Assembly (NCBI RefSeq): GCF_014649655.1
Contig: NZ_BMTL01000024.1
Coordinates: 103,164-167,163 of the forward strand
Direction of reading: 5' to 3'
Source: Streptomyces humidus
GTDB lineage: Bacteria > Actinomycetota > Actinomycetes > Streptomycetales > Streptomycetaceae
Length of the DNA: 64,000 nt
Of the stretch, positions 14,431 through 22,991 are shown piece after piece; position 1 is the first letter of the stretch, and each line of letters begins with the position of its first letter. The position numbers and the translations under genes are program-made. The notes beneath the pieces were generated by a model that saw only the letters and a list, made by a program, of their open reading frames with translations, made no database searches and was not told the origin of the DNA.

Positions 14431-15884
14431 ACAGGGTCCTACGGCGGTTCCGAGCCCTCCCGATCCGGGCCCGGCTGTCGATGCTGGTCGCCGCCGCGGT
14501 GGCCTTCGCGGTGGCGGCGGTGTCGGTGACCTGCTGGTTCATCGTGCAGGGGAAGCTGTACGACCAGGTCAACGATGACCTGGAGGAGATGGCGCAGAGG
14601 CCCAGCACGGTCAACGCGCTCCTGCAGAGGTGCACGCAGACCCCTCAGGAGACCCCCCAGCCCTTCCCCGGCCGGAACAACTACGTCCAGGCGATCAAGG
14701 AGCAGGGCGCTCCCTGCGTCGACCCGACCTCCCCGGGCACGGTCGAGGTCACCGGCTCCGACCACAGCGTGATCAGGAACGCGAAGAGGGGCGAGGCCCT
14801 CTTCCGCAACGGCACCGACGAGGACGGCAACGCCGTACGCGTGCTGACCATGTACCTGGGCGTCGACCAGAACGACTCGCAGGGGGTCGCACTGCAGCTC
14901 GCGGTCTCCCTCAAGGGGACCCGGTCGACCCTCAACGACCTCGCACTCATCCTGCTCCTGGTGTCCGGTATCGGAGTCGTCGGCGCCGGAGCCGCGGGGC
15001 TTGCTGTCGCCCGCGCCGGGCTGCGGCCGCTCGACAAGCTCACCGAGGCCGTCGAGCACGTGGCCCGGACCGAGGACCTGAACGTGCGGATCCCCGTCGA
15101 GGAGGACTCCGAGGACGAGGTGGCCCGGCTCTCCCGCTCCTTCAACTCCATGACCGCCTCCCTGGCCAGCTCCCACGAGCTCCAGCAGCAGCTGATCGCG
15201 GACGCCGGGCACGAGCTGCGCACCCCGCTGACCTCCCTGCGCACCAACATCGAGCTGCTCACCCGCAGCGAGGAGACGGGACGTCCGATCCCCGCCGCCG
15301 ACCGCAAGGCGCTGCTCGACTCCGTCAAGGCGCAGATGACCGAACTCGCCTCGCTCATCGGCGACCTCCAGGAACTGTCCCGCTCCGCGGGCCAGCGCGG
15401 CGAGCGCGTGCAGGTGGTCTCGCTGGAGGAGGCGGTCGAGTCGGCGCTGCGCCGGGCCAGGCTGCGCGGCCCCGAACTGACCATCACCGCCTCGCTGGAG
15501 CCCTGGTACACCCGGGCGGAGCCGGCCGCGCTGGAGCGTGCGGTGGTCAACGTCCTGGACAACGCGGTGAAGTTCAGCCCTGTGGGCGGCACGGTCGACG
15601 TGCGGCTCGCGGACGGGACGCTGACCGTCCGCGACCACGGCCCCGGCATCCCCGCCGAGGAACTCCCTTACGTCTTCGACCGGTTCTGGCGTTCCCCCAG
15701 CGCACGCGCGCTGCCCGGCTCGGGCCTCGGTCTGTCGATCGTCGCCCGCACCGTGGAACAGGCCGGAGGCCAGGTGGCCCTGGCCCGCGCGGACGGCGGC
15801 GGCACGGTGGCGACGATCCGGCTGCCGGGAGCACCCACCCCTCCGCCGGAGGATCCCCCCGTCGGCTCGCCGCAACTCTCCTGA
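14427..15884 (+). CDS. Sensor histidine kinase (MprB-like)
   Basis: 485 residues: TM1 (about 16-40), an exterior loop of about 130 residues with two Cys (Cys69 and Cys97), TM2 (about 171-196), HAMP linker (197-250), dimerisation/phospho-acceptor helix with His262 in DAGHELRTPL, and an HATPase domain with N-box NVLDNAVKFS, G1 DHGPGIP, F-box FDRFWR and G2 GSGLGLSIV. The Pro/Glu tail is short. Partner of the overlapping response regulator. The exterior loop probably senses envelope damage, by analogy with MprB; no defined ligand domain is visible. Confidence 0.93.
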   Translation: MNRVLRRFRALPIRARLSMLVAAAVAFAVAAVSVTCWFIVQGKLYDQVNDDLEEMAQRPSTVNALLQRCTQTPQETPQPFPGRNNYVQAIKEQGAPCVDPTSPGTVEVTGSDHSVIRNAKRGEALFRNGTDEDGNAVRVLTMYLGVDQNDSQGVALQLAVSLKGTRSTLNDLALILLLVSGIGVVGAGAAGLAVARAGLRPLDKLTEAVEHVARTEDLNVRIPVEEDSEDEVARLSRSFNSMTASLASSHELQQQLIADAGHELRTPLTSLRTNIELLTRSEETGRPIPAADRKALLDSVKAQMTELASLIGDLQELSRSAGQRGERVQVVSLEEAVESALRRARLRGPELTITASLEPWYTRAEPAALERAVVNVLDNAVKFSPVGGTVDVRLADGTLTVRDHGPGIPAEELPYVFDRFWRSPSARALPGSGLGLSIVARTVEQAGGQVALARADGGGTVATIRLPGAPTPPPEDPPVGSPQLS

Positions 15885-15968
15885 AACTCCTCGGAGTCGG
15901 CAACCTTCCCGCGCCGGGCGGCGACCCACCCGCAGTCAAGCCCCCCACCGCACGGAAGGGTTCGCCAT

Positions 15969-18128
15969 ATGAGCGAGCATCTCCGCACATCGCCCGAGTC
16001 GGAGCGAACGGCCGGGACGGTCAGGCCGGTCAGGCAGACGGCCGGGTCCCCCCACCGTGGAGGAGGGAGGGCGCTGCGGGCCGGCGTCCCCCTCGCCCTG
16101 ATCGCCGCCTGCGCCCTCGCCCAAGGCTCCCTCGCCCACGGCGCCGACTTCGGCCTCGCCGCCGCGGCGGGACAGGCGCAGGCCGCCGCCGCGACCTCGC
16201 CCGCCTGGGCCACCGCCTCCGCCGACGGTTTCGCGTCCGTCGACGCGCTCGGGCAGAACGGCACCTACGGCGGCCGGGACGGCAGGACCGTCACCGTGCG
16301 AACCCTCGCCGACCTGGAGAAGTACGCGACGGCCGCCGAGCCGTACGTCATCGTGGTCGCCTCGACGATCACCATGGACCCGGTCGGCAAGGAGATCAAG
16401 GTCCGGTCGGACAAGACGATCGTCGGCTCCGGGACCGCCGGGCAGATCGTCGGCGGCGGCTTCTTCCTCGGCCAGGGCGTCCACAACGTGATCATCCGCA
16501 ACCTGACGATCCGGGACGCGTACCAAGGGGTCTGGAACGACAAGGAACACGACTTCGACGGCATCCAGATGGACGGCGCGCACCACGTCTGGATCGACCA
16601 CAACGACATCCGGAACATGGCCGACGGGCTCATCGACAGCCGCAAGGACACCACGTACCTGACCGTCTCCTGGAACAAGCTCAGCCAGGACAACAAGGCG
16701 TTCGGCATCGGCTGGACCGACAACGTCACCGCCGACCTCACGATCCACCACAACTGGATCCGCGAGACCGAGCAGCGCAACCCCTCCACGGACAACGTCG
16801 CCCACGCGCACCTGTACAACAACTTCCTGGAGGACGTGGCGGGGACGTCCATCAAATCGTCCTACGGCGACTACGCGCGCGGCAGGACCAACATGGTCCT
16901 GGAGAACTCCTGCTTCCAGGGCATGACCAACCCCGTGATCCGGGACGCCACCGCGACCCTCGTCCAGCGCGGCAACGTCTTCTCCGGCACGAGCGGCAGG
17001 AACGAGAGCGGCGGCACGGGCGCGGCCTGGGACCCGAGGACGTACTACGCGTACGCCCTCGACAAGGCGGCTGACGTGCCCGCGCTGCTCAAGTCGGGTG
17101 CGGGACCGCGCGGTTCGATCGGCACGACCTCGACGGCAGCCGCGAGGACGACGACCACGGCGCGGGCCGCCGCCGCGACCACGCTCACCGTCGCCAAGGA
17201 CGGCAGCGGGCAGTACACGACCGTGCAGGCCGCCGTGAACGCCGTCCCGGCGAACAACCCCTCGCGCGTCGTGATCGCCGTCAAGCCCGGCACGTACCGC
17301 GAGCTGGTCAAGGTGCCGTCCAACAAGCCGCACGTCACCATCCGGGGCACCGGCGGCAGCCGCAAGGACACCACGATCGTCTACAACAACGCGTCGGGCA
17401 CCCCCAAGCCCGGCGGCGGCACGTACGGCACCGGCGGCAGCGCCACCGTCGCCGTCGAGGCGGACGACTTCCAGGCCCGCAACCTGACCATCTCCAACGA
17501 CTTCGACGAGGGGGCCCACCAGGACATCGCCGGCCAGGCGGTCGCCCTGCGGACCGCCTCCGACAAGGTGTTCCTGGACGGCGTCATCGTCAGCGGCGAC
17601 CAGGACACCCTGCTGGTGGACACCGCGTCCAAGGACAGGCTGGGCCGCGTCTACATGGCCGACTCCCAAGTCATCGGCAACGTCGACTTCATCTTCGGCC
17701 GCGCCACCGCGGTGATCGACAGGTCGGTCATCACGCTGAAGAAGCGCTGGAACGGCACCTCGGCCGGGTATGTCACCGCCCCCAGCACCGCCGCCGGCCG
17801 CAAGGGCATCCTGATCGCCAACTCCACGGTGAACGGCGACGTGTCCGACCGCAGCTTCTACCTCGGCCGCCCCTGGCACGCCGGCGGCGACGCGAGCCTC
17901 GACCCGCAGGCCACGGTCCGCGACACCACCCTGAGCGCCGCGATCAGGACCGCGCCCTGGACCGACATGAGCGGCTTCTCCTGGAAGGACGACCGGTTCG
18001 CCGAGTACCGGAACAGGGGCGCGGGGGCCGGCGCCGCGAGCACCGACCGCCCTCAGCTCACCGACGCGCAGGCCGCCGGCCAGGAGGTCGCGGACTGGCT
18101 GGGGGACTGGACCCCCAGCGCGTCCTGA
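15969..18128 (+). CDS. Secreted pectate lyase - pectin methylesterase fusion
   Basis: 719 residues, secreted (signal helix about 38-62, ending near AHGA or AQAAAA). Residues about 84-385 are a PL1 pectate lyase beta-helix (DGFASVDALGQNGTYGG; core FDGIQMDGAHHVWIDHNDI; ASN-ladder style repeats). After an Ala/Thr linker (about 385-405), residues about 406-700 are a CE8 pectin methylesterase with catalytic motifs GDQDTL (near 543), GNVDFIFGRA (near 570) and GRPW (near 632). One secreted chain would demethylate and then cleave pectin. GGAAGG precedes the ATG. A hairpin follows the gene. Confidence 0.92.
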   Translation: MSEHLRTSPESERTAGTVRPVRQTAGSPHRGGGRALRAGVPLALIAACALAQGSLAHGADFGLAAAAGQAQAAAATSPAWATASADGFASVDALGQNGTYGGRDGRTVTVRTLADLEKYATAAEPYVIVVASTITMDPVGKEIKVRSDKTIVGSGTAGQIVGGGFFLGQGVHNVIIRNLTIRDAYQGVWNDKEHDFDGIQMDGAHHVWIDHNDIRNMADGLIDSRKDTTYLTVSWNKLSQDNKAFGIGWTDNVTADLTIHHNWIRETEQRNPSTDNVAHAHLYNNFLEDVAGTSIKSSYGDYARGRTNMVLENSCFQGMTNPVIRDATATLVQRGNVFSGTSGRNESGGTGAAWDPRTYYAYALDKAADVPALLKSGAGPRGSIGTTSTAAARTTTTARAAAATTLTVAKDGSGQYTTVQAAVNAVPANNPSRVVIAVKPGTYRELVKVPSNKPHVTIRGTGGSRKDTTIVYNNASGTPKPGGGTYGTGGSATVAVEADDFQARNLTISNDFDEGAHQDIAGQAVALRTASDKVFLDGVIVSGDQDTLLVDTASKDRLGRVYMADSQVIGNVDFIFGRATAVIDRSVITLKKRWNGTSAGYVTAPSTAAGRKGILIANSTVNGDVSDRSFYLGRPWHAGGDASLDPQATVRDTTLSAAIRTAPWTDMSGFSWKDDRFAEYRNRGAGAGAASTDRPQLTDAQAAGQEVADWLGDWTPSAS

Positions 18129-18134
18129 CGTGAT

Positions 18135-18171
18135 CGGCGTCGGCTACACGCCCGCCGCGTAGCCGACGCCG
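18135..18171. terminator. Convergent hairpin terminator
   Basis: CGGCGTCGGCTAC (18135-18147) pairs perfectly with GTAGCCGACGCCG (18159-18171) across an 11-nt loop. It lies just after the pectinase stop and extends into the last codons of the minus-strand membrane gene, so it probably ends transcription from the plus side and perhaps both. Confidence 0.8.
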
Positions 18172-18527
18172 ACCGCGGTCACCATGACCATCGCCGAGCC
18201 GATGATCCAGGCCATCGCGCCCTTGCTGGCCTTCGTCGTCGGGTCCTCGACCCACCGGTAGTGGTCCCGGGTGATCGTGGAGCGGACCGGGCCCAGCATG
18301 AGGGGCATCATGACCATGACCGCGGCGTAGAGATACAGGGTCGCGGGCAGTGCGTTGTGCTGCACCAGAGCCCGCAGGCCCAGGGTCGCGATGCCGATGA
18401 CCGGCATCCACACCTGTTTTTTCTTGTACTTCGGTATCTGGATGATCCACTGCATCGCGACGAGGTTGACGACGGTCGCGCCCGCCGCGATGAGGATCCA
18501 GACGCTGGTGGACAGCGACAGAAACAT
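18144..18527 (-). CDS. Four-helix membrane protein, partner of the Tat-exported repeat protein
   Basis: 127 residues with four hydrophobic helices (about 8-29, 39-55, 59-81, 104-127) separated by short basic loops (IPKYKKKQ, RSTITRDHYRW). It starts 7 nt after the stop of the large alanine-rich exported protein, with AGGA as ribosome site, so the two are one operon. The family is not recognised. Small polytopic proteins directly downstream of a large secreted protein with a variable hydrophobic C-terminus can be immunity or export partners; here that is an inference from layout only. Confidence 0.75.
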   Translation of the reverse strand: MFLSLSTSVWILIAAGATVVNLVAMQWIIQIPKYKKKQVWMPVIGIATLGLRALVQHNALPATLYLYAAVMVMMPLMLGPVRSTITRDHYRWVEDPTTKASKGAMAWIIGSAMVMVTAVGVGYAAGV

Positions 18528-18534
18528 GGGCGTC

Positions 18535-21500
18535 CTAGAAGAGTGAGTCCCAGCCGTCGGATATGGCGTCTCCGATGCCGGACACGGAGTCACCGGCCGC
18601 GTCCCAGGCCGTGGTCGCGTAGGTGACGGCGGGGCCCACCATCTCATGACCGATCCGCGTGGCCGTCACGGTGGCGCTCTTCAGGCCCTCCGCACCCCAC
18701 TCGATCATGTGGGACATGCCCGGCACCTTGATCTTGCCGAGGACGAAGCCGCCGGTGAGGGCGCCTACCGCCAGGCCCGCGACGGAGCCGTAGAACGCGT
18801 CGGACGTCCAGCCGTCGGTGAAGCCGGTGATGACGGCCGAGCCGATGCCGGTGACCCAGGAGATGGTGCCGAACACGCCGGCGGCCGCGTCGAAGGGCGG
18901 CGGAAGGAGCAGGCAGAGCGCCGCCGCGGTCCCGGAGACGGCACTGACCCCGTTCAGCAGCTGCGCGAACTCCTGCCAGTCCTTCTTGCTGCCCCAGCCG
19001 TCGGGGCTGTCGACCTTGTCGCTGTCGCTGCCGGCGGAGGGGTCGACGCCGTTCTGCTTGTTCTGCCTCGCCACCTCCGCCGCCTTGCGCGCGGCCTCGG
19101 CGAGCTCCTGCTTGCGCTTGGCGACCGCCGTGGCGCGGGCCTCGCTGGCGGCCTTGGCGGCGGCCGCGGCGTCCTTGCCCGCCGCGTCGGCGGAGGCGCG
19201 GGCCGCGTTCGCCGACGCCTGCGCCCGGCTGGCGGACGCGGCGGCCGCGGCGGCGGAGGCCACGGCCTGGTTCGCCGAGTAGTTCGCCTGCCGGGCCGCG
19301 GTGCGGGCGGACGCGGCCGCGGTCTTCGCCTTGTCCGCGGAGGCCTGCGCGTCCTTCGCGGACTGCTCGGCGGCGTCGGCGTTCGCGTCGGCCTGGGTGG
19401 CGTACTCGCGGGCCTTGTCGGCGGACGCGTTGGCCTTGTCCGCCCACTTCGCCGCCTCCGCGGACGCCTTGCGCGCGTCGGCCGCGGCCTTGGACGCCTG
19501 GCAGGCGTCCTTCTGCGCGTCCTGGGCGATCTTCGCGGCGCGCGCGATGGAGGCCCGGACGGCCGCGACGTGCGTGGCGGCGTCGTAGTCGAGCTGCGCC
19601 GTGCGGTGGCAGACCGAGTTGACGAAGTCGCGGCGCATCCACGTCGGGCCTTCGAGGGCCACCTGGGCGGCCGCCTTGGTGTAGGGGCCGGCCGTGTTCA
19701 GGATGGCGAAGACGGCGACCTCGTCGTCCTGCCTGATGTTCTCGGCGTACGTGCTGAAGAACCCGTGCAGGGCCTGGGGCGAGCCGTCGTCCAGCGCGGC
19801 CCGCGCCGCCGCCGAGACCGCCTTGCCGGGCTTGCCGTCGAGGATCCTCAGCACGCGGACGCGGTTGTCCTCGGCGGCGGCCGCCATGATCCCCGTGGTC
19901 AGGAACGCGCCCACGGCGGACGTGTCCGCGGCGTCCAGCGCCGTCGCGGCGGCGTCGGCGACGTTCTCGGTGGACACCTTCACCACGGCCAGGAGCGTTT
20001 CGCGGTCGTCCTGGTTCTGCGCGATCTGCCGGTCGGCGGCGACCCACGCGAGGACGTCCTCGTCGGCTCCGGCGAGGGCGTGCTCGGCCGCGTCCCGGCT
20101 CCAGGTGCCGATCGTGGTGGAGATCAGGTTCAACGCGGCCAGACGGCCGGCGGAGAGGGCCTGCGCCGTGTCCCCGGCCGCATCCGCCTTCTCGGCCTTG
20201 GCGATGAGGTCCTTGGTCGCGGTGTCGAGGGCGTCGGACTGGGTGGCGGCCGTGCGGGCCTTCTCCCGGTCCTCCGCCTCCGCGCGGGCCATCTCCCGGG
20301 CCTCGGCGAGGGACTGTTCGAGGTCCTGGGCCAGTTTCTGCGCCTCGGAGTCGCGGGCGGCCTTCTCGACGGCCTCGGCGTCCTGGACGGCCTTCACCGC
20401 GGCCTCGGCCGCCTTGACCGACTCGGCGGCCCACTTGGTGGCCGTGGCGGCGTACTCGGCCGCCTTGACGGCTCCGTCCGCCGCGGCCTTGGCGGCCTTC
20501 GCCGCGTTCTCGGCGTGCGTGGCGGCGGAGTTGGCCGCGTCGCGGGCGGCGGCGGCCGCCTGCGCGGCGATGCCGGCCAGCGACTGCGCGGTGTTCGCGG
20601 CGGCGGTGGCGCGGGCCGCCTGCGCGTTGGCCTCGGCGGCGGCCGCCTTGGCGGCGGCGGCCTCGCTCTGAGCGGCGCCCGAAGCGGCGGCGGCGGTGGC
20701 GGCGGCCTGGGCCGCGGCGGCGGAGTTGCGGGCCGCGCCGGCGGCGGCGGAACCGGCGGCCGCGGCCTGGTTGGAGGCGGTCGCCGCCGCGTCGGCCGCC
20801 TTGGCTGCCGTGCGGGCCTGGCTCGCCGCCTTGTTCGCCCCGTCGGCGGCCAGCCGGGCGGCCTTGGCCTTGGTGGCGTCGTTCGCCGCGGCGACGGCGG
20901 CGGAGTAGGCGGCGGACGCGGCCCGTCCGGCCGTCGCCGCCGCCTGGGCCGCCGCGGTGGCCGCGTACGAGGCCCGGCGGGCCGCGGAGTGCGCGGCCGC
21001 GGACGCCTGGACCGCGGTGCGGGACGCGGCGGCGGCGCCCTGCGCGGCGGACGCGGCCTTGCGGGCCGCCTTGCCGGACTTGAGGACGTCGTCGCGGGCC
21101 GCGTCGGCTTCCGCTGCGGCCTCCTCGGCGGCCTTCCTGGCCTGGGCGGCGGCCTCCTTCGCCTTGGCGGAGGCGGCGACGGCCCGGTCCGAGGTGAGCT
21201 GGGCCCGCCTGCCCTCGCGTTCCACGATCGCCACCAGCTGCTCGATGGTGGCGGCCTCCTGGTCCCGGGCGCGCGCGATGTACTGACCGGTGTTCAGGAA
21301 CCAGTGGATCGCGGACGGGCTGCCGTCGTTCAGAGCGCGCTCGGCGTACTTCTTCACCTCCGGGGAGGCGGTGGCCAGGATCTTGAAGACCTCGGCCTGC
21401 TCGTCCTCGCGGCGGGCGGTGATCTGGGTGTTCAGCAGGAAGTCGGTCAGGGCGTCGCCGGTGCCGGTGTCGAGGGCCTTCTGCGCCTCGCGCTGCACGC

Positions 21501-21981
21501 CGGTGCCGCCGCTGTTCAGAATGGTCAGCGTGGTGACGCGCAGGTCCTCCAGCTCGGCCGTTCTGAAGCCGCCGGACAGGAAGGCGGCGACGGAGTCGTC
21601 GCCCGCGGTGAGCGCGGCGGCGGCGTCGCGGGCGATGCCCTTGCCGGAGGCGGGCAGCGCCTTGAGGAGGGCGAAACGGTTGTCCTCGGCGGTGGCGCCC
21701 GGCAGATCCGTGGTCAGGAAGCGGTCGACGTCGGCGGCGGAGCCGGTCAGCGCCGCGGCCGCGGCGCTCTTGACGGACCGTCCGCCGATCTTCCACGCGG
21801 TGACGACCCTCGCGCGGTCCGTGTCCGGGAGGTGCGAGAGCCTCGGCAGGTCCGCGGAGCCCGTTGAGCCCGCGGCGGCGGCCAGCGCCCGGGAGGGCGC
21901 CGCGAGAGAGACCGCGGTGGCCGCGGTGGCGGCTCCGGCGACGGTGAGAAGCCGGCGCCTGCTCCAGTACGTGGTTTCCAA
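18535..21981 (-). CDS. Tat-exported, ALF-repeat, alanine-rich coiled protein with hydrophobic C-terminal domain
   Basis: 1148 residues from a TTG start (GGGGGA 5 nt upstream). Twin-arginine signal SRRRLLTVAGAA with a cleavable Ala-rich region to about 35. Residues about 60-270 and 690-860 hold repeats of about 45 residues with A-x-x-AL-x-x-GS/D ... FL-x-x-G ... A-x-x-ED-N/DR (ALF-type repeats). Two long Ala/Lys/Glu coiled stretches (about 275-640 and 870-1020) are of the AKAAAEAA kind. A C-terminal region (about 1050-1148) has three or four hydrophobic segments (TAAALCLLLPPPFDAAAG, AVITGFTDGW, VAGLAVGALTGGFVLG). Function unknown; a surface filament or polymorphic effector are options. Confidence 0.85.
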   Translation of the reverse strand: METTYWSRRRLLTVAGAATAATAVSLAAPSRALAAAAGSTGSADLPRLSHLPDTDRARVVTAWKIGGRSVKSAAAAALTGSAADVDRFLTTDLPGATAEDNRFALLKALPASGKGIARDAAAALTAGDDSVAAFLSGGFRTAELEDLRVTTLTILNSGGTGVQREAQKALDTGTGDALTDFLLNTQITARREDEQAEVFKILATASPEVKKYAERALNDGSPSAIHWFLNTGQYIARARDQEAATIEQLVAIVEREGRRAQLTSDRAVAASAKAKEAAAQARKAAEEAAAEADAARDDVLKSGKAARKAASAAQGAAAASRTAVQASAAAHSAARRASYAATAAAQAAATAGRAASAAYSAAVAAANDATKAKAARLAADGANKAASQARTAAKAADAAATASNQAAAAGSAAAGAARNSAAAAQAAATAAAASGAAQSEAAAAKAAAAEANAQAARATAAANTAQSLAGIAAQAAAAARDAANSAATHAENAAKAAKAAADGAVKAAEYAATATKWAAESVKAAEAAVKAVQDAEAVEKAARDSEAQKLAQDLEQSLAEAREMARAEAEDREKARTAATQSDALDTATKDLIAKAEKADAAGDTAQALSAGRLAALNLISTTIGTWSRDAAEHALAGADEDVLAWVAADRQIAQNQDDRETLLAVVKVSTENVADAAATALDAADTSAVGAFLTTGIMAAAAEDNRVRVLRILDGKPGKAVSAAARAALDDGSPQALHGFFSTYAENIRQDDEVAVFAILNTAGPYTKAAAQVALEGPTWMRRDFVNSVCHRTAQLDYDAATHVAAVRASIARAAKIAQDAQKDACQASKAAADARKASAEAAKWADKANASADKAREYATQADANADAAEQSAKDAQASADKAKTAAASARTAARQANYSANQAVASAAAAAASASRAQASANAARASADAAGKDAAAAAKAASEARATAVAKRKQELAEAARKAAEVARQNKQNGVDPSAGSDSDKVDSPDGWGSKKDWQEFAQLLNGVSAVSGTAAALCLLLPPPFDAAAGVFGTISWVTGIGSAVITGFTDGWTSDAFYGSVAGLAVGALTGGFVLGKIKVPGMSHMIEWGAEGLKSATVTATRIGHEMVGPAVTYATTAWDAAGDSVSGIGDAISDGWDSLF

Positions 21982-22435
21982 GAATCCCCCATGGATATGC
22001 ACCCGGGCCTGCGCCCGGGTCAGGGGCGGGCCGCCGGGTGTCGTCGGCTGAAGCTGTGCGAAGCCTGCCGGCGCGGCGCGGGCCGGTCGGCCCGGGCTCA
22101 CACGGCGGCTGCTGCCGCACCTGGCTGCTGCCGTACCTGGCTGTTGCAGGGGCGAACTTATGTGATTGCCACACAAGTTGACCAGGCATCAGTTACAACG
22201 AGAAGGAATGACAAAGACCACACCGCGATATGTCCGTCTTGGCATGGAATTCCGCGATCAAATCAGTGGCGCTCCCCCCGCACGGCTGTTTGAATGCACC
22301 GGCTTCCAGGGCCGCCTGACCCGCGGTCAGCTCTCGGGCGTCCCGCGCGCCCTCAGGCGGTACACGGAATCGCTCCACCGTTCCCCGAAGGGAACGCAAA
22401 GAGCACGCAAGGTAACTCTCATCAGGGGGACAACC
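21982..22435. other. Divergent intergenic region with low-GC core
   Basis: 454 nt between the Tat-exported repeat gene (minus) and an exported protein (plus). The segment 22155-22290 is clearly poorer in GC than the rest of the window and is where both promoters should lie. On the minus strand TAAGTT with GGTCAA 17 nt upstream is a weak candidate for the repeat gene. No gene with coding-type third positions was seen. Confidence 0.6.
22107..22152. repeat. 16-bp tandem repeat, about three units
   Basis: GGCTGCTGCCGCACCT at 22107, GGCTGCTGCCGTACCT at 22123 and a decayed GGCTGTTGCAGGGG at 22139, in the upstream region of the Tat-exported protein. Confidence 0.8.
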
Positions 22436-22963
22436 ATGAAACACGCACGGCGGATCATCGCCACCGGTGCGGTCGCCGCGGCCTGCGCCGGCGCGGTCGT
22501 CTTCGCGTCGGCTTCCGGCGCCTCCCACCACCCGGCTGCCGGCCCCGCCTCCGCCGGCCACGCGGCCCCGGTCGTCGACGGCGCACCCGGATACGCGGTC
22601 GAGGACTTCGCCTACCCGGGCGCCGACGCCATCAAGGCGCAGCGGGGCATCACGCTCAAGCGCGGCGACGGCCACATCACGCTCGCCGACTGCGCCTCGG
22701 GCACCGGCCTGATGGAGGTGTACTCGCGCAAGAGCGAGAAGATCTGCTTCCGCGCCACCGGCCTCTCCGGCTACCTCAGCCTGGAGATCCCCTCCGTCTA
22801 CGGCGTCAAGGGCGAAGCCGACCACGAGGCCGCCGTTCAGCTCACCACCGACGGAGCCACGCAGAACCTCGACGTCGGCAAGGGCGAGTGGAAGGCGGCC
22901 GGCGAGGCCGCCGATCCGGACGGACGGGACTTCGTCCTGGTCGAGATACGTACCAGCAAGTAA
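22436..22963 (+). CDS. Secreted protein of unknown function
   Basis: 175 residues with a Sec signal peptide (MKHARRIIATGAVAAACAGAVVFASASGA, cleavage near 29), a His/Ala/Pro linker to about 55, and a compact beta-rich domain of about 120 residues with two Cys (ADCASGTG and EKICFRATG) suited to a disulfide. GGGGG lies 7 nt before the ATG. It is 28 nt ahead of the large FG-GAP protein on the same strand, so the two are probably co-expressed and may interact outside the cell. The domain (TLADCASGTGLMEVYS ... GYLSLEIPSVYGVKG) is not one I can name. Confidence 0.8.
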   Translation: MKHARRIIATGAVAAACAGAVVFASASGASHHPAAGPASAGHAAPVVDGAPGYAVEDFAYPGADAIKAQRGITLKRGDGHITLADCASGTGLMEVYSRKSEKICFRATGLSGYLSLEIPSVYGVKGEADHEAAVQLTTDGATQNLDVGKGEWKAAGEAADPDGRDFVLVEIRTSK

Positions 22964-22991
22964 CACCGAGACGGGGAAGACGACCACCATC

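Noticed and set aside
18646..21867. A 1073-codon open frame on the plus strand, and an 1181-codon minus-strand frame, across the alanine-rich protein gene
   Set aside because: Both arise because GCC/GCG-rich coding sequence has few stops in other frames; third-position bias and the Tat signal support only the 18535-21981 frame.
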